NCBI GenBank assembly: GCA_003956705.1
Contig: QZCP01000556.1
Location: forward strand, 124,001 to 188,000
Direction: 5' to 3'
DNA length: 64,000 nt
Source: Brevipalpus yothersi
Taxonomy: Eukaryota > Arthropoda > Arachnida > Trombidiformes > Tenuipalpidae
A model generated the notes under the pieces. It ran no database searches, had not been told where the DNA came from, and worked only from the letters and a program-made list of their open reading frames with translations. The first letter of the stretch is position 1. Each line of letters starts with the position of its first letter. The translations under genes and the position numbers were made by a program. Of the stretch, positions 46,551-57,600 are shown piece by piece.

Positions 46551-48076
46551 TTCCTTTCTTTCTTCATTCGGATATCATGCACATATTCAAATTTATATAT
46601 TCTTGGTCCAAAATTTGTTCATCCTCTGATTCCCAAAAGTTCACGGACAAAGTAGAACCTGAATCGAAGGTCTTCTTTTCCGGGTCGATGATTATACAAT
46701 AATGTATAATGTATACACTTATGATCACAATAGTCAATAATCACAGTATGTCATTCGCCTTACTGACTGTCCTGATTCGTTACTATGTGTCTGTATATGT
46801 GCACATATATATTCATTATGAACTTTTTTTCATTTTTTCTCTCTCTCTTTCTCATCTTACTTTCACTTTCTTATGCATTTTTTCTTTTATTTCTCTTTCT
46901 CCTATTAAAACTTAGCATGCTGCAAAGAACAAGGCGTATCTCCCGAATGCCTTTCGGCTTGTACATTCGATGTGGACATTGATTCGGCCCGCCGAATTCC
47001 TCAATGTCTACTTGATTTAGATAAACTTATGTATTGCGCTGCAGGTAAGAATTCTTTTCCTTTTTTTTTGTCAAAATTGAATACAACTACACACATAACC
47101 AACTGTGGCCCCATACTGTGAGAGTTTAGTGTATGTATGGTGTTCGATGTGGTGTCGAACTGTTACTACTACTGTCACTGTTGACCGCGGTTCATGGTTG
47201 GCAAGTTTGTTGGTGTGTGTGTGTGTGTCGATAGTGGATAAGAGATGATGATAATTTCGAAGCTAATCATTTTCTCATTATCACACTTAGCATTCACCAT
47301 ACACATAAAACACACTTTTTCTCATTCTCTCTCTCTCTCTCTTCATGATAAATTTTTTAGACGGCAGCGATCATCGTCAATGTTGTAGGAGGAAAAATAT
47401 ACCTCTAACATGCATTCGATGGTGTGCAGGACTTCGAGTGGCATCTCCATGGCCTTGCCTGATCTCATCAGCACCCGATATTGTGTCCTGTTTTGAAGAG
47501 GGAAAAGTACTCTTACCAGGACCACCGAAAGATGTGCAAGTGAAAAAGATGGACGATTCGGGTGATAAATTGATTGTTGAATGGCAACAACCGGACAAAA
47601 ATCCTGAGCTGGTACAATTTTATCGAGTATTTTGGCGTCCAATAGGATCTCGTGAATTGAATCGTAATCAAACTATTGAGCCTCACTTTGAGCTGACCGG
47701 TTTAGATTCAGAAAAAATGTATGAATTTGTGGTTAAAGCGGGCAATCACCATGGTCTAAGTGTATTCACCGATCCACTGGTTATATCCATGAGAGAGGCT
47801 ACCTCAGCTGGCATTGGTAATCGGTTAATGAAAATTTTCCTCTCATTTGCCCTCTTCTCCATATTTGTTATCACCATAGTGGCGGGTATCATGTATGGCT
47901 ATCGTGAATATTATCTCAAACGAAAGCCAACCAGTAATGGCGTATCCTTTGAAAATCCCTCCTACATGAAAGACGGTGGCACAGTTCAAATTCATGATTC
48001 CCCAAATCATCAGCCTAATGGCAATGGCTTAGTGGATGATAATCGCAATAAAAGCCAAAGTGAAACCACCAGTTGA
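38259..48076 (+). CDS. Single-pass receptor with Ig, DB-module and FN3 domains
   Basis: Exons 38259-38619, 40227-43082, 43331-43512, 44676-44832, 46916-47044 and 47361-48076; in frame, 1466 residues. Order seen: N-terminal signal/anchor (about 24-44); Ig (CKVNN...DSGIYVCE); DB module 1 (CC...C...C, RNHLPCC, PVC) from about 40450; FN3; DB 2; FN3; DB 3; two FN3s; Ig (LCVAM); Ig (LQCEVEGNPQPRV...GNYLCS); DB 4 split over exons 5 and 6; FN3; transmembrane helix (about 47830-47890); cytoplasmic tail with FENPSY (an NPxY-type motif). Similar Ig/FN3/DB proteins occur in nematodes (C25G4.10-type) and arthropods; function is not established, but cell adhesion or signalling is likely. Exon 2 alone carries about two thirds of the protein. 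The intron 1 acceptor (ATTAAAG at 40226) is weak but restores RFSIIHHA-DENLWVLKI, a normal Ig strand pair. Confidence 0.88.
38649..38709. repeat. (CT)n microsatellite, receptor intron 1
   Basis: About 60 bases of pure CT starting 29 bases after the exon 1 donor. Confidence 0.95.
39270..39354. repeat. (AG)n microsatellite, receptor intron 1
   Basis: About 77 bases of pure AG followed by GGGAGAGAG; the longest dinucleotide tract in the window and complementary to the CT tract 560 bases upstream. Confidence 0.95.
39575..39608. repeat. (CTC)n/(CTT)n triplet repeat, receptor intron 1
   Basis: CCT/CTC triplets pass into CTT triplets within pyrimidine-rich intron sequence. Confidence 0.85.
43113..43139. 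repeat. (CT)n tract, receptor intron 2
   Basis: Pure CT, beginning 31 bases after the exon 2 donor. Confidence 0.9.
44621..44648. repeat. (CT)n tract just before receptor exon 4
   Basis: Pure CT of 28 bases, 27 bases upstream of the exon 4 start; also serves as part of the polypyrimidine tract. Confidence 0.9.
45151..45186. repeat. (GA)n tract after receptor exon 4
   Basis: GA dinucleotides with one GGGAAAG break, 318 bases downstream of exon 4. Confidence 0.9.
46503..46547. repeat. (AG)n tract, receptor intron 4
   Basis: Pure AG of 45 bases, about 370 bases before exon 5. Confidence 0.92.
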
Positions 48077-48603
48077 CCTTCTCCATCTCCATCTTCCTCT
48101 CTTTCTCTCTCTCTCTCTCTCTTTCCCTCTTTTCCCAACGATTATCAATTCTATTGGACTAGAAAGTGAGGGGAAGTAATAAGATTAAAAGATCAATCAG
48201 ACAATCGAAGCATTCTTATCTTTTCCTTTTCCTCTTCTTCATCTCTTCTTCTTTTCTTAACTCTTATTCTTTCTCTTTCTCTCTGTTTTATCTGTTCTAA
48301 ATGCTCTAAGGCAGTGACAATGTTCACTATCTCACACTTTTTCCACATATATAAATTGTCTCTGACCAATTGGTCTTATTGTCATTTCTCTCCTTCCTCT
48401 GGTTTCGGGTTGTACTGTTGCTACTTCCTTTTTCTTTCCTTCACTTTCTCTTCCTCATCTTCATCTTCATTCTTTTCCTTTTCCTATTTTCTTGTGTGTG
48501 TCCTCTTCATTTTCATTGGAAAAATTAATCCTTCTTCGACACCAACCTTCGGTCCAACGATCCCATTACTTCACCTCACACATCACACACACACACATAC
48601 ATC
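48077..48603. other. Spacer between receptor and Cys-rich secreted gene
   Basis: 3' UTR of the receptor, with an ATTAAA variant poly(A) hexamer at 48184-48189, then CT-rich sequence and the 5' flank of the next gene. A TATA-like ATATATAAAT at about 48344-48353 has no clear initiator at the right distance. Confidence 0.45.
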
Positions 48604-49299
48604 ATGACCACTAAAGCCATTTTATACATTGTTTCACTATTCTTGGTGACCCTTCTATCGGTCCACACTGTTGCCGCTCAAACTTGCCATCTTCGTGAAT
48701 TGGATTTATGTGCAGCAACACTACTGGTTTTAGCCCAAAATCCTGGCAATCCAACTGGTAACGATGCGGAGATTGATCGCCAATGTAGTTTTATACGAGA
48801 GGCCGATGACTGTCTACGCAATTTTACTGATAAATGTGCGACACCCTTGCAACGTGAGTTGATCGACTTTGTATCGCTCGGAGGCAAACAGGCAACCGAA
48901 CAACTCTGTACACTGGGTACAAGTCTTCGTAATGACTATAAAAAGCACGCAAAATGTCTCGGTGAGGCACGTAAAGAGTCAAAGGAATGTGCCAAAGATT
49001 TGCAAGCGGCCATTGAGTTGATGACCGATGCTCCCTGGGATAATCGAATCACGTTCGGATGCTGTGCTTACAACCGGTTCCAGAGATGTTCATCTAAATC
49101 AGTCAAAAATTTATGTGGCTCAAAAGCGGTGGAAGTTAGCAAAAAATTGATACATATGGCCACCTCAAGACTTCCGGAAATGGTATGCAGCTCATTCAAG
49201 GAGAGCAAATGTGCCGATGTTCTACCACCTTCTGGCAGTGCCCCAAAGGGCACCAAGTCTGCATTGGCTAAAATGTTGGCCACATATCTAGGAAATTAA
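48604..49299 (+). CDS. Cys-rich secreted protein, 231 aa
   Basis: Single exon. Signal peptide at about residues 1-25 (AILYIVSLFLVTLLSVHTVAA, cleavage before QTCHL). The mature protein has 14 cysteines, including a CC pair in FGCCAYNRFQRC, amphipathic helical spacing, one NFT sequon and a basic C-terminal tail. The pattern of single cysteines in helices (C-x-L-R-E-L-D-L-C-A-A at the start) recalls arthropod Cys-rich hemolymph-type secreted proteins such as the 27 kDa hemolymph protein group, but I could not confirm that and treat the function as unknown. It is on the same strand as, and 527 bases behind, the Ig/DB/FN3 receptor. Both end in Cys-rich folds but share no obvious sequence. Codon use is richer in GCC/GGC than in the small TATA genes. 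Confidence 0.85.
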   Translation: MTTKAILYIVSLFLVTLLSVHTVAAQTCHLRELDLCAATLLVLAQNPGNPTGNDAEIDRQCSFIREADDCLRNFTDKCATPLQRELIDFVSLGGKQATEQLCTLGTSLRNDYKKHAKCLGEARKESKECAKDLQAAIELMTDAPWDNRITFGCCAYNRFQRCSSKSVKNLCGSKAVEVSKKLIHMATSRLPEMVCSSFKESKCADVLPPSGSAPKGTKSALAKMLATYLGN

Positions 49300-49673
49300 G
49301 CCCAAAATTGTTGGTATAAGGTGTACGATCGTATTGTATCAAATGATATGTATTTTTCATCATTATCATCATTATCAATGTGTGTATTACATCAAGAAAA
49401 TTGATCATTTTATTTCCATTTTAACGAATCACCAATTCTGTATGCATATTTATAGATGATGAAGATGATAAAGAGAATTCAAAACTTAGTCATACAAGAT
49501 GTGTCTTAATGTGTGGTGTATTTTCTTTCATGTGATGAAAAGTTCTTGTTCATTTTCAGCCTTCTAATTTGAGTCTAGAAGGGAGATGCAAAACTTTGTA
49601 CAATATTAACTCATGACAAGGTGATGATGAGAAGGAGGAGAGAGAGAGGTAATTTATTTTCAAGAAATTCATT
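49300..49673. other. Shared 3' region of Cys-rich gene (+) and RPRD gene (-)
   Basis: Convergent 374-base spacer. Minus-strand AATAAA hexamers lie at 49653-49658 (16 bases after the RPRD stop) and 49409-49414. No canonical plus-strand hexamer was found for the Cys-rich gene. Confidence 0.45.
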
Positions 49674-52141
49674 TCAATAGCGTCGATAGGAACCTCGCGA
49701 ATTGTGGGGAGGTGGATTCTTCCATGGTCTACCACCGCCACCACCATGATTATAAGGACCAGAATGATAATGATGAGGTCTACCTGAATCGGGCCATCTA
49801 TCATCTAGATGGTCTATATTGCGATCTCGAGGGGAATGAGAAAAAGGTTGACGCGAATGAGATAAATTACGATGACTGTGCAACGGTCTTGGAGGTAGAT
49901 TACCATGAGGTGATGATAGAGAGCCCTCATTCACACTGTGATTCTCAATAGTGCTGACCGGGTGAGATTTATTGTGAGGAGAACTTCTCATCGAGTCATT
50001 TTGAGCAGATCGTGTCTCTATAACTTTGAGGTAACGTTGACTTTGTAACCTTTGACCGGCTTGATCTTCATCATCTGAATTTCCAAGCTCCATATCGGCT
50101 GGCTCAAAATTTTCATGAGGAGGTTGAATAGATGAGTCACCATATCCTGGATAGACTACTGGATTGCCCGATAGATTTGGTTTAAAAGCTTCTGGTAAAT
50201 CATCGGGCCTTGATGAGATAACAGCTTGAATAGATTGTACTTTGTCTCCAATATCAGGTTGATCACCTGATGAGCTCATAATATGACTGTAATCGTATTC
50301 ATAATTTGATGATGGATAGGAAAAATCTTGAGACATCAGTCCAGGTATTCCTAGGGAGGACAACTGAGAGGATATACTTGGAATAGGTGGAAGGGGTGGT
50401 GGTGGTGGAGGTTGAACGGGAAGAGGTTGAGGTACTAAATGAGGAGGATAAACCTAGAGGAAATAGAATAAAACGGCAACAATTAGTATTACTAATCAAC
50501 ACCTGCTTTCGATGAATTGATGAATGACAACTTACCCCCCTATATTGACCATCAGGCATCATATCTAGTCCGCCGGCAGTCAAGTTCGGGGGAAGGATAG
50601 GCATTGGTGGAGGTGGAGGTGGTGGAGGAGGTGGCTGGAGAGACTGATGGGTAAGAGAACAATCATTTAACATGATGTGTGAAAAAGACAGAGAGCGAGA
50701 CAGAGAAAGATGAATGAACTTACCCAACTGTCAGTGGATGAATTCATACCCATATTGGTACTAATTGATGGAGTCAAAGAGATGGGAACATTATGTCCAT
50801 AAGAAACTTCGCTCGGTTGGTTGAGAGAGGCTTCACTTGGAACTAGAGGTATACCTTGCAGTAAACTGGATAATCTTTTATCCAGACTACTTTCCTTGCC
50901 ATTCTGACGAGGAGACTCAGATCCTGGCAATTGAGGTCCATCATCAGAATTAGTTGGAGAAGGAGCATCGGCACATGGTGAAGGTAGTGGTGATGGGAGT
51001 TGATCCTTGGATTCAGACAATTTTTTCTTAACAATTCGAACTCGTTGTGCGAAATTTTTGTAGGCATTAGCTAAAATTTTAGCTTCTCCTTTTTGAGTTT
51101 CATAATATATTTCAGTCTTTTCTAAACTTTGAATGAGATCTTTGCGAACGAGAATTTCTCTCTCTAATGCAGATACAGCAGCTTCGATGTGCTTGGTGGC
51201 ATCTTCAAAATCTTTACTAAACTGTTCTGCATTACTTTTGTCTTTAAGATTATTGAGAACTTCTTTGCTGAGTTTATCGATTCGTGCTTCATTAACACTT
51301 TCGATTCGCTTTTTAGTTGAAGCTTCCAATTTTTTAAGATGCTTAATTTTATCGATCACATCAGTCAAATCAAATTCAGCCACTATTTTGGATGCACGTG
51401 CTGTTTGAGCTGATACACCAGTAAGAACAGATCGAAGCTCATCAACAAATTCGGAAGGATATATGTTACGCTCCTGCCAAATATTTAAAACTCGATCAAT
51501 ATTGTGTCGAATTTTTTCATCTCGCACATATAATACGGCCTCACGTAGAGCATCTTTAAATTCGGCTACATAGAGCGTAATACTTTTCTTCTTGGCATGT
51601 TGAATCACATCATTAGCTAAATAAAAAAGTGTAAGACGATGAGAGACTTTCGCTAGAAAAGAGAGAAAGAAACATTAGAATCACATATCATCACATTGGA
51701 AGAAAGAAAAAAGTAAACAAAAGTGAGAGCAGCTTGTCTATATTCGCTGAATATGAGCTCAAATTGGGATTCCTAGAGAGAAAGATTCCGATGAAATCAG
51801 AATCACAACTAGATTGCAGAAAGACAAGAAAGACAAGGATAATTTGAACATCATTTTCATGTTCCTCTTGAGAGTAACTGAAAATCGATTAACAAAATCT
51901 TTGGCGCAAATTCATAACCAAAAAAAGCCGCAAAAGTGAGAGAATGATGAATAAAAAGGTATCAATCGAAACAACAAAAAAATCAAAACCAACCTCTCTC
52001 AATGGCCTTGAGCCACATATTAATTATCTTTTTATGGTGTGCTTTATGGTGTAAGATCCATAAGGACAATGATTGAATACTGTCTTGGGTATTGGAGCAA
52101 GAGTTGAGTTTTTTCTCCAATGTTGCTTCATTTAGACTCAT
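49674..52141 (-). CDS. Rprd2: RPRD2-like RNA polymerase II CTD-interacting protein
   Basis: Nuclear protein that binds the phosphorylated C-terminal domain of RNA polymerase II and recruits CTD phosphatases (known for RPRD1/2). Exons: 52141-51994, 51652-50724, 50643-50536 and 50453-49674; 654 residues. Seen: an N-terminal CID domain (LEKKLNSCSNTQDSIQSLS, RLTLFYLANDVIQ, RVLNIWQERNIYP), a coiled-coil region (about 130-220), then Ser/Pro-rich sequence, two poly-proline blocks (nine prolines in exon 3, more in exon 4) and a Gly/Arg/His/Tyr-rich C-terminal tail ending RGSYRRY. The long low-complexity C-terminal half fits RPRD2 rather than RPRD1. The start is the first ATG in frame; extension upstream reads from TTG. 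Donor of intron 1 is GTTGGT. Confidence 0.9.
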
Positions 52142-52583
52142 TATTTTTGTTATTATTATCGGCAACAGTATTTGATGTGATGTTCAATGCACACACACAA
52201 TATATACATATACATACACAAACACAAACTCTGTCAATAAGAGCGAGAGAGAGACAGAAACCGAGACAATAACAGAGTCACAGTCACATTCACTTGGCTG
52301 ATGAATCACAGATTGCAAATTTTCACTAAGAACAATAATGTGGAATAAAAATTAATAATCACACTAAGAATGTTCAATTGATTTAATATGATTAAGAACG
52401 CATATCATATACATATTATTTATATATATTTAATTAAGGAGACTTTCGAAAGTAAAAGCTTCATAAGTGTGTAGATTAATACCGCATGAAGACAGGTAAA
52501 CTCACTTTCCCAAACTGTCATAGCTTGCTTTATAGCCAATCAAATGCTTTCTGCCGCCTTTTCTAAATACTGTTGTTTGCTTT

Positions 52584-52629
<46 letters not shown>

Positions 52630-53008
52630 TGATTAAATTAGTGTGATGAGAATTTAATTGGGCTAAAATAAGAATTTTGATAAATTATTGGGTCATTTAC
52701 TAACTAGTGGATTTCGAATAATTGTTTGTCTCATGGGCACATTGGTTTTTCTGTGATCCGTGATTCTGAAAAACTTCGATTTGTATTTTGTACTTTATTT
52801 GGTTCGATTTCTTCCTGACCAAATGAAATTTTCTGTCTTCTTATTTTCGTAGAAGGAACTAATTATTGTCTGGTTTTCAGGTTTACCACGTTTTCTTTGA
52901 ATAAACAATTGAGAGTTGATTGAGAATAAAATTGATCATAGATCCTAATATCGGCTTTTTCCGGTGAAATTGTTCCTTCGATAGATATGATTCTCATGTC
53001 GATCTCCA
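52142..53008. other. Spacer between RPRD and cystatin-like genes, with (CT)n at 52587-52627
   Basis: 5' flank of RPRD and 3' flank of the cystatin-like gene. It contains a 41-base (CT)n tract at 52587-52627 and AT-rich sequence. The left part of the open frame 52863-53102 is treated as a shadow of the cystatin exon. Confidence 0.5.
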
Positions 53009-53454
53009 TTATCTTTTCACTGGGAAATTTGGATCTAATTTGAGTCCACCGTTGTCCGATATAATGCGAACTAAATATTTCTATTGGAAGAGAGGAATAC
53101 AAATTACACGAACAAGTGACAAATTTTCAACGAACATGAGAAACTAACATGATTTGGATTCTCCTTATCAGCCAGAGCAGCTGTTATACGAAATGTTGAA
53201 TTTCCTGAGGTTCTTGGCAATTCTTGTTCCATGGATATAAATTCTTCTGCTGTGAGCTCTTTGCCAACTTTTTGCTCATAAAATTCTTGTACAACTCTTG
53301 CTAGACGATCTTTTCCCGATTGTTCAAGATCCGTGAAGGGTTTCCACCACTTGGAAACGGAATGATTTGTTCGAGTTTCATGAGTATTGGTTTTGCCTAT
53401 TTTGAGAAAGTACGCAAAAATACTTAATTGAATGCAAAATTCTTTTATCATCAT
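53009..53454 (-). CDS. Cystatin-like secreted protein
   Basis: Exons 53454-53149 and 53080-53009 join in phase 0 (donor GTTAGT, acceptor TTCCAATAG) to give 125 residues, the usual size of a single cystatin domain. Seen: a hydrophobic N terminus (FCIQLSIFAYFL) usable as a signal peptide; WWKPFTDLE then a helix (LARVVQEFYEQKVGK); a first strand EEFISMEQEL; a second strand NSTFRITAALAD; and, only after splicing, HKYLVRI as the next strand. This order matches the cystatin fold of cysteine-protease inhibitors. The inhibitory QxVxG loop is not recognisable (PRTSG in its place) and the C-terminal PW hairpin is missing, so it may not inhibit papain-type proteases. A different frame of exon 2 is also open for 79 codons but cannot be joined in frame to exon 1 by any GT-AG pair that I found. 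Confidence 0.6.
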
Positions 53455-54686
53455 TTTTGATGGCGATTTTTTGACCCAAACATTGGGAATGTAGTTAAAA
53501 AAAAGCAACACTTGGAAAAATTTGTAATTGGCAGTTTGAGAGAATGTTTTCTCTCCATCTCAAGAATGTCTAGGTCGATGTGCAGAAGTATAGATTATCA
53601 AGAGATTGATTTTCATATGAAATTATATATATACATCTACCTTATGGCATAGCTTCTGTAGCTTTCGCAATTTATTGACACATGTTTTGCTGGGCGATTC
53701 CCCAATAATTTGTAAGACATGGAAGGAGATCTGAAATTCTAATCATAGTGTTCAATAGTTTTCAGAACGAGGTTTGAATAATGACTTCAGAAACAATTTG
53801 ACCAATAAAGAGAGGTTATAAGTTGGTTCATTTTGGGTTTTTTTGGTTTCTCGATAATTTTGGAGAATGAATCGAGAGTTTTTGGGGTTTTCGTGCTAAC
53901 TACTTATAGCTTCAAACCTTTACATCATTTTTTGGCCGTGGAATGCTAACCAGCCGAAGGAAGTGTGATAAAAAGCGTGTTGAAAGAAATGAAAGAATAA
54001 GAGGTTCATAGTTATAATTCTAGAGAATATTCCAATGGATATGGGAAGAATTCCAGGAGAAATTTTTCTATCCAAATAATTATAAAAGATCTCTACATAA
54101 TTGAATTACGCTCAGTGATTGAGACTGAATGGTTAGCAGCTTGAAACTGAGGGAAAATTTTTCCACAATGATTATCCGCAATCTCTCAAATCTTTGACAT
54201 CCATCGAATGAAATGAAGAATAGAGAATAACGGAACTCATCAAAACTGCCCAAGTAATTAAGTTAACTATGTTAGCTAAATCTGATTCCAATCAAATTTC
54301 TTCACTGAACAAACTTGGTTAAATGGTTTAAACCAATTGGTTAACCAAGACATTTAAATCGATCCCCAACAGCTGCTGCCGCCGTCTGCTCATGAACCCC
54401 GAACTTGTGTTTATATCATGTGTGTGAGTGTGTATCAAGTTCGAATAGAGAGTTGTGCAATCAGCTGATATTCATCATGTTTTTTCCGCTATAAATAATC
54501 CAATTATGTGAGTTACTTCAACTTTTTGTGACCAATCTGTCAATTTAAATCATCAGCTGATCTGATCATCATCCCAGCCAAATAAATTGATTAATGATGA
54601 CCAATTTGATTCCTTACACTGGTGCATTGATGTTTTCATTGCTGCCCACTTGATTCTTTCTTGATGCTGTTCGAAAAATCATCTTG
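53455..54686. other. Divergent spacer between cystatin-like gene (-) and JAK (+)
   Basis: About 1.2 kb with no supported gene. AT-rich, with no strong TATA/initiator pair by eye. An upstream in-frame TTG at 54684 is not taken as the JAK start. Confidence 0.5.
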
Positions 54687-57600
54687 ATGAACAAAATGGT
54701 TCCCAGTGTGTTGAAAGTTGTCTGTTTCACTTTTTTCGATGGTGAATATGCTCATGTTGACCAACAGATTAATGCGGTAGAGTACGAATATGCTGAAGAT
54801 ATTATTATACATTTATGCAAAACACGTCTTTCAATTGGACCTGTCGCACGTCATCTATTCGCACTGTATTGTCCATCGCAAAAAGTGTGGCTTGAACCAT
54901 GTGAACAAGTTAGATTTTTTGATTGCAAAAAATTTCAAGAATTAGAAATGTTGATCCGCTTTAAGCCAACAGATCCTAAGAATTTAGCGGTGAGTAGCCA
55001 TTAAGATGATGATAGTAGATCGATAATTGTTTCGTTCTTCACTGATGCCATGAAATCTATCTTTACAGAGAATTGACAAGCAAGCTTTTGATTACTATTT
55101 TTGTCAAATCAGAGAAATTTTTCTCAACTCAAGTATATCCGAAATGGATGACCGTTTGTTGGGAATCATTATTATGAATGTTCTGGTTCATATAATCGAG
55201 AAAAATTTGCCTATCGAAAAGCCTTTAGAATATTTGAAACTTCCAGACTTTTTTCCATCCCATCCGTTTATGAAAAAATTTGCCAAAAGTTATCAAAAAC
55301 AAGAGAAAAAGTCGATTGAATTCGTTCGATTCCTAAGTGATGGCTACTATCGAGCTTTAAGTAACGATGAGAATCTCATTCCAGCTGATTTTGTCAAAGC
55401 TGAATTCATCACTTCTCTTCTAAGTCATGAAGAATATGAAGCACCTGTGATTGAAAAACTTGGTCAGGAAATTTTTCCTGTAAAAGTGCTCAGGTTAGTT
55501 ACAGAAAGGATTACAAAAAGCTGAATAATGAAAACTGTCTTTCTAACAGTGAAAAAGGAGATTATAAAGCCAATTTACGCTTTCGAACTCAATACTTAGA
55601 CCTATCACTATATTCAGGCAAAATTTGGGAAAGAATATGCTTTCTGCAAGATCTGGACGGTATCAGCTTCATGGGATATGGCGTCGAATTGGAACAGAAA
55701 AACGGTACAACTATCCGATTTACATGTGATCTTTACATCGGAAAGTCATTATGTGCCTTATTGGAAGGCTATTATCGCCTCACAGTCAGCAGTGAACGCT
55801 TTATCACGAAATATTTCACACCTCCGTCCATTAAAATGATGAGAGAAAATAATTGCCATGGACCGATTAGTTACGAAAGTGCTGTCGAAAAGTTGAACAC
55901 AGAAGGAAGCGGATGGGGAACCTATTTGATCAGAATGAATGAGAAAGAATATGTATATAATATTCATGTTCTTGTTAGAGGGGGAGTGGAAACCTTAATA
56001 GTTGAGCCTATTGTGGAGAATATGGAAGATTTGAGAACGGAGAGAAAATTTTTTATAAAAGGTTATAAGAAACTTTTCGTTGACCTCCAGTTTCTGTGTA
56101 ACGATTTAGAGATAACTACATGTGATGGTGAAGTTTCATTAAGAGATTGTATAAAGCCTAAAGATTGTGATGTAATTGCCGATCATCCATTATTCAAGAA
56201 TTCCAACAAACAAATTCAAAATGGATCGACAAAAGAAGACATAATTAATCATACAACTGATCTGCTACCTCAATCGAAGAACTCAAACCGTATCGGTTGT
56301 GATGGCTCATTCTCGAGCTACAAGATTCCCTACAAAGGAGAACTGAAAATTCGAAAGGTTCTGGACAAAACCACTGTTACTGAGCGCTTTGAGTTTCTAT
56401 TGAAAGCTGAAAAGTGGAAAAATTTCCGTACAGAATTGTTGGTTCATGTAATTGATTTTACCATTGAAAATTCATCGATCATCATTGACTATTTTCCCCA
56501 TGGTACACTCGATTTGTACCTTCAAAAGAATCGTGAAACCCTCTCCATTTTCAATCTTCTAGAATGTGCTACTTACCTCGCCAAAGCTGTCAAATATCTT
56601 CATGATCGAAGAATCACTCATGGAAGCATAAGGTGTAGAACTTTGTACGTTATTGAACATCCTCCACAACCTTTCCGCTTAAAGTTGGGAGATCCTTTCA
56701 TCAATATTAATCACAATGAAGATCGACTATGGATAGCTCCTGAATACCATTCATGTTCGGATATTGTTCCTACATCTATCGACATCTGGGCTACAGCGAC
56801 AACTCTATGGGAAATATTCAGCTATGGAAGTAAGCCTCCAGGTCGAGAAGTTCATTATTTGAATTGTCCTCTCAGTTGTCCTTACGATTTTTGGACAACA
56901 ATCCAAAAGTGTTGGTCTCCCAAGCCTGAAGAGAGAGTGTCTCCTGCTTATATTCATCAGCAAATTCAAGATCTTATCATTCAGGAATATCAAGTTGAAA
57001 ACCCAACACCAAGAAATTCACAAAACTTTGGTAGAGAAGCTGGATGGGGTACACGCTTAAGATTACCCAAATTTCTCCGTCCTAAGTCAGATCGATTTAG
57101 TGGCCTTTTTTCACTCAGAGGATCTGATAGCAATATGGAAAATTCTGAGAGCGATAGTGATGAAGAAACTTGGATCATCCCTTCGAGCCGTTTAAGTATT
57201 TCTATTGTAAATAATTGTGAAGAAATTTTAGGTAAAGGTAATTATGGTGAGGTGATCAAAGCTCGATACCCTGAATGGTCAGATAGCTATGTGGCTGTGA
57301 AAAGAATCAACAATCGATACAAGCAAAAACCTGGCGTATTAGGAGACATGATAAGAGAATTCGAAATCATGACTGAGCTTCATCATGAAAATATTATCAG
57401 TGTTGTTGGAATCGTCAAGGGTAAGTAAAATCGCACAGACACAAGAAGATGAGAATTGAAATTATGAAAATTTTATTAGAGCCGGAAATCATGTTGGTAA
57501 TGGAATTCATGCCTATGGGCTCCCTTGTGAAATATCTACGAAATTTCGAAAAAGAGAAACAAGACCCTGGTCGTATCAAATCTGTGAAATATGCTCTTGA

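Noticed and set aside
23457..51910. E2F-like motifs GCGCCAAAA (23457), TTGGCGCGAAA (28091) and TTTGGCGCAAA (51900)
   Set aside because: All lie in introns, and by my rough estimate from base composition one or two such matches are expected by chance in 64 kb.
52863..53102. 79-codon minus-strand open frame as an alternative second exon or separate gene
   Set aside because: It begins with a non-domain sequence, and no GT-AG pair joins it in frame to the cystatin exon; the other frame completes a cystatin strand.
54684..54686. Upstream start for JAK
   Set aside because: The codon is TTG; the first in-frame ATG is at 54687.
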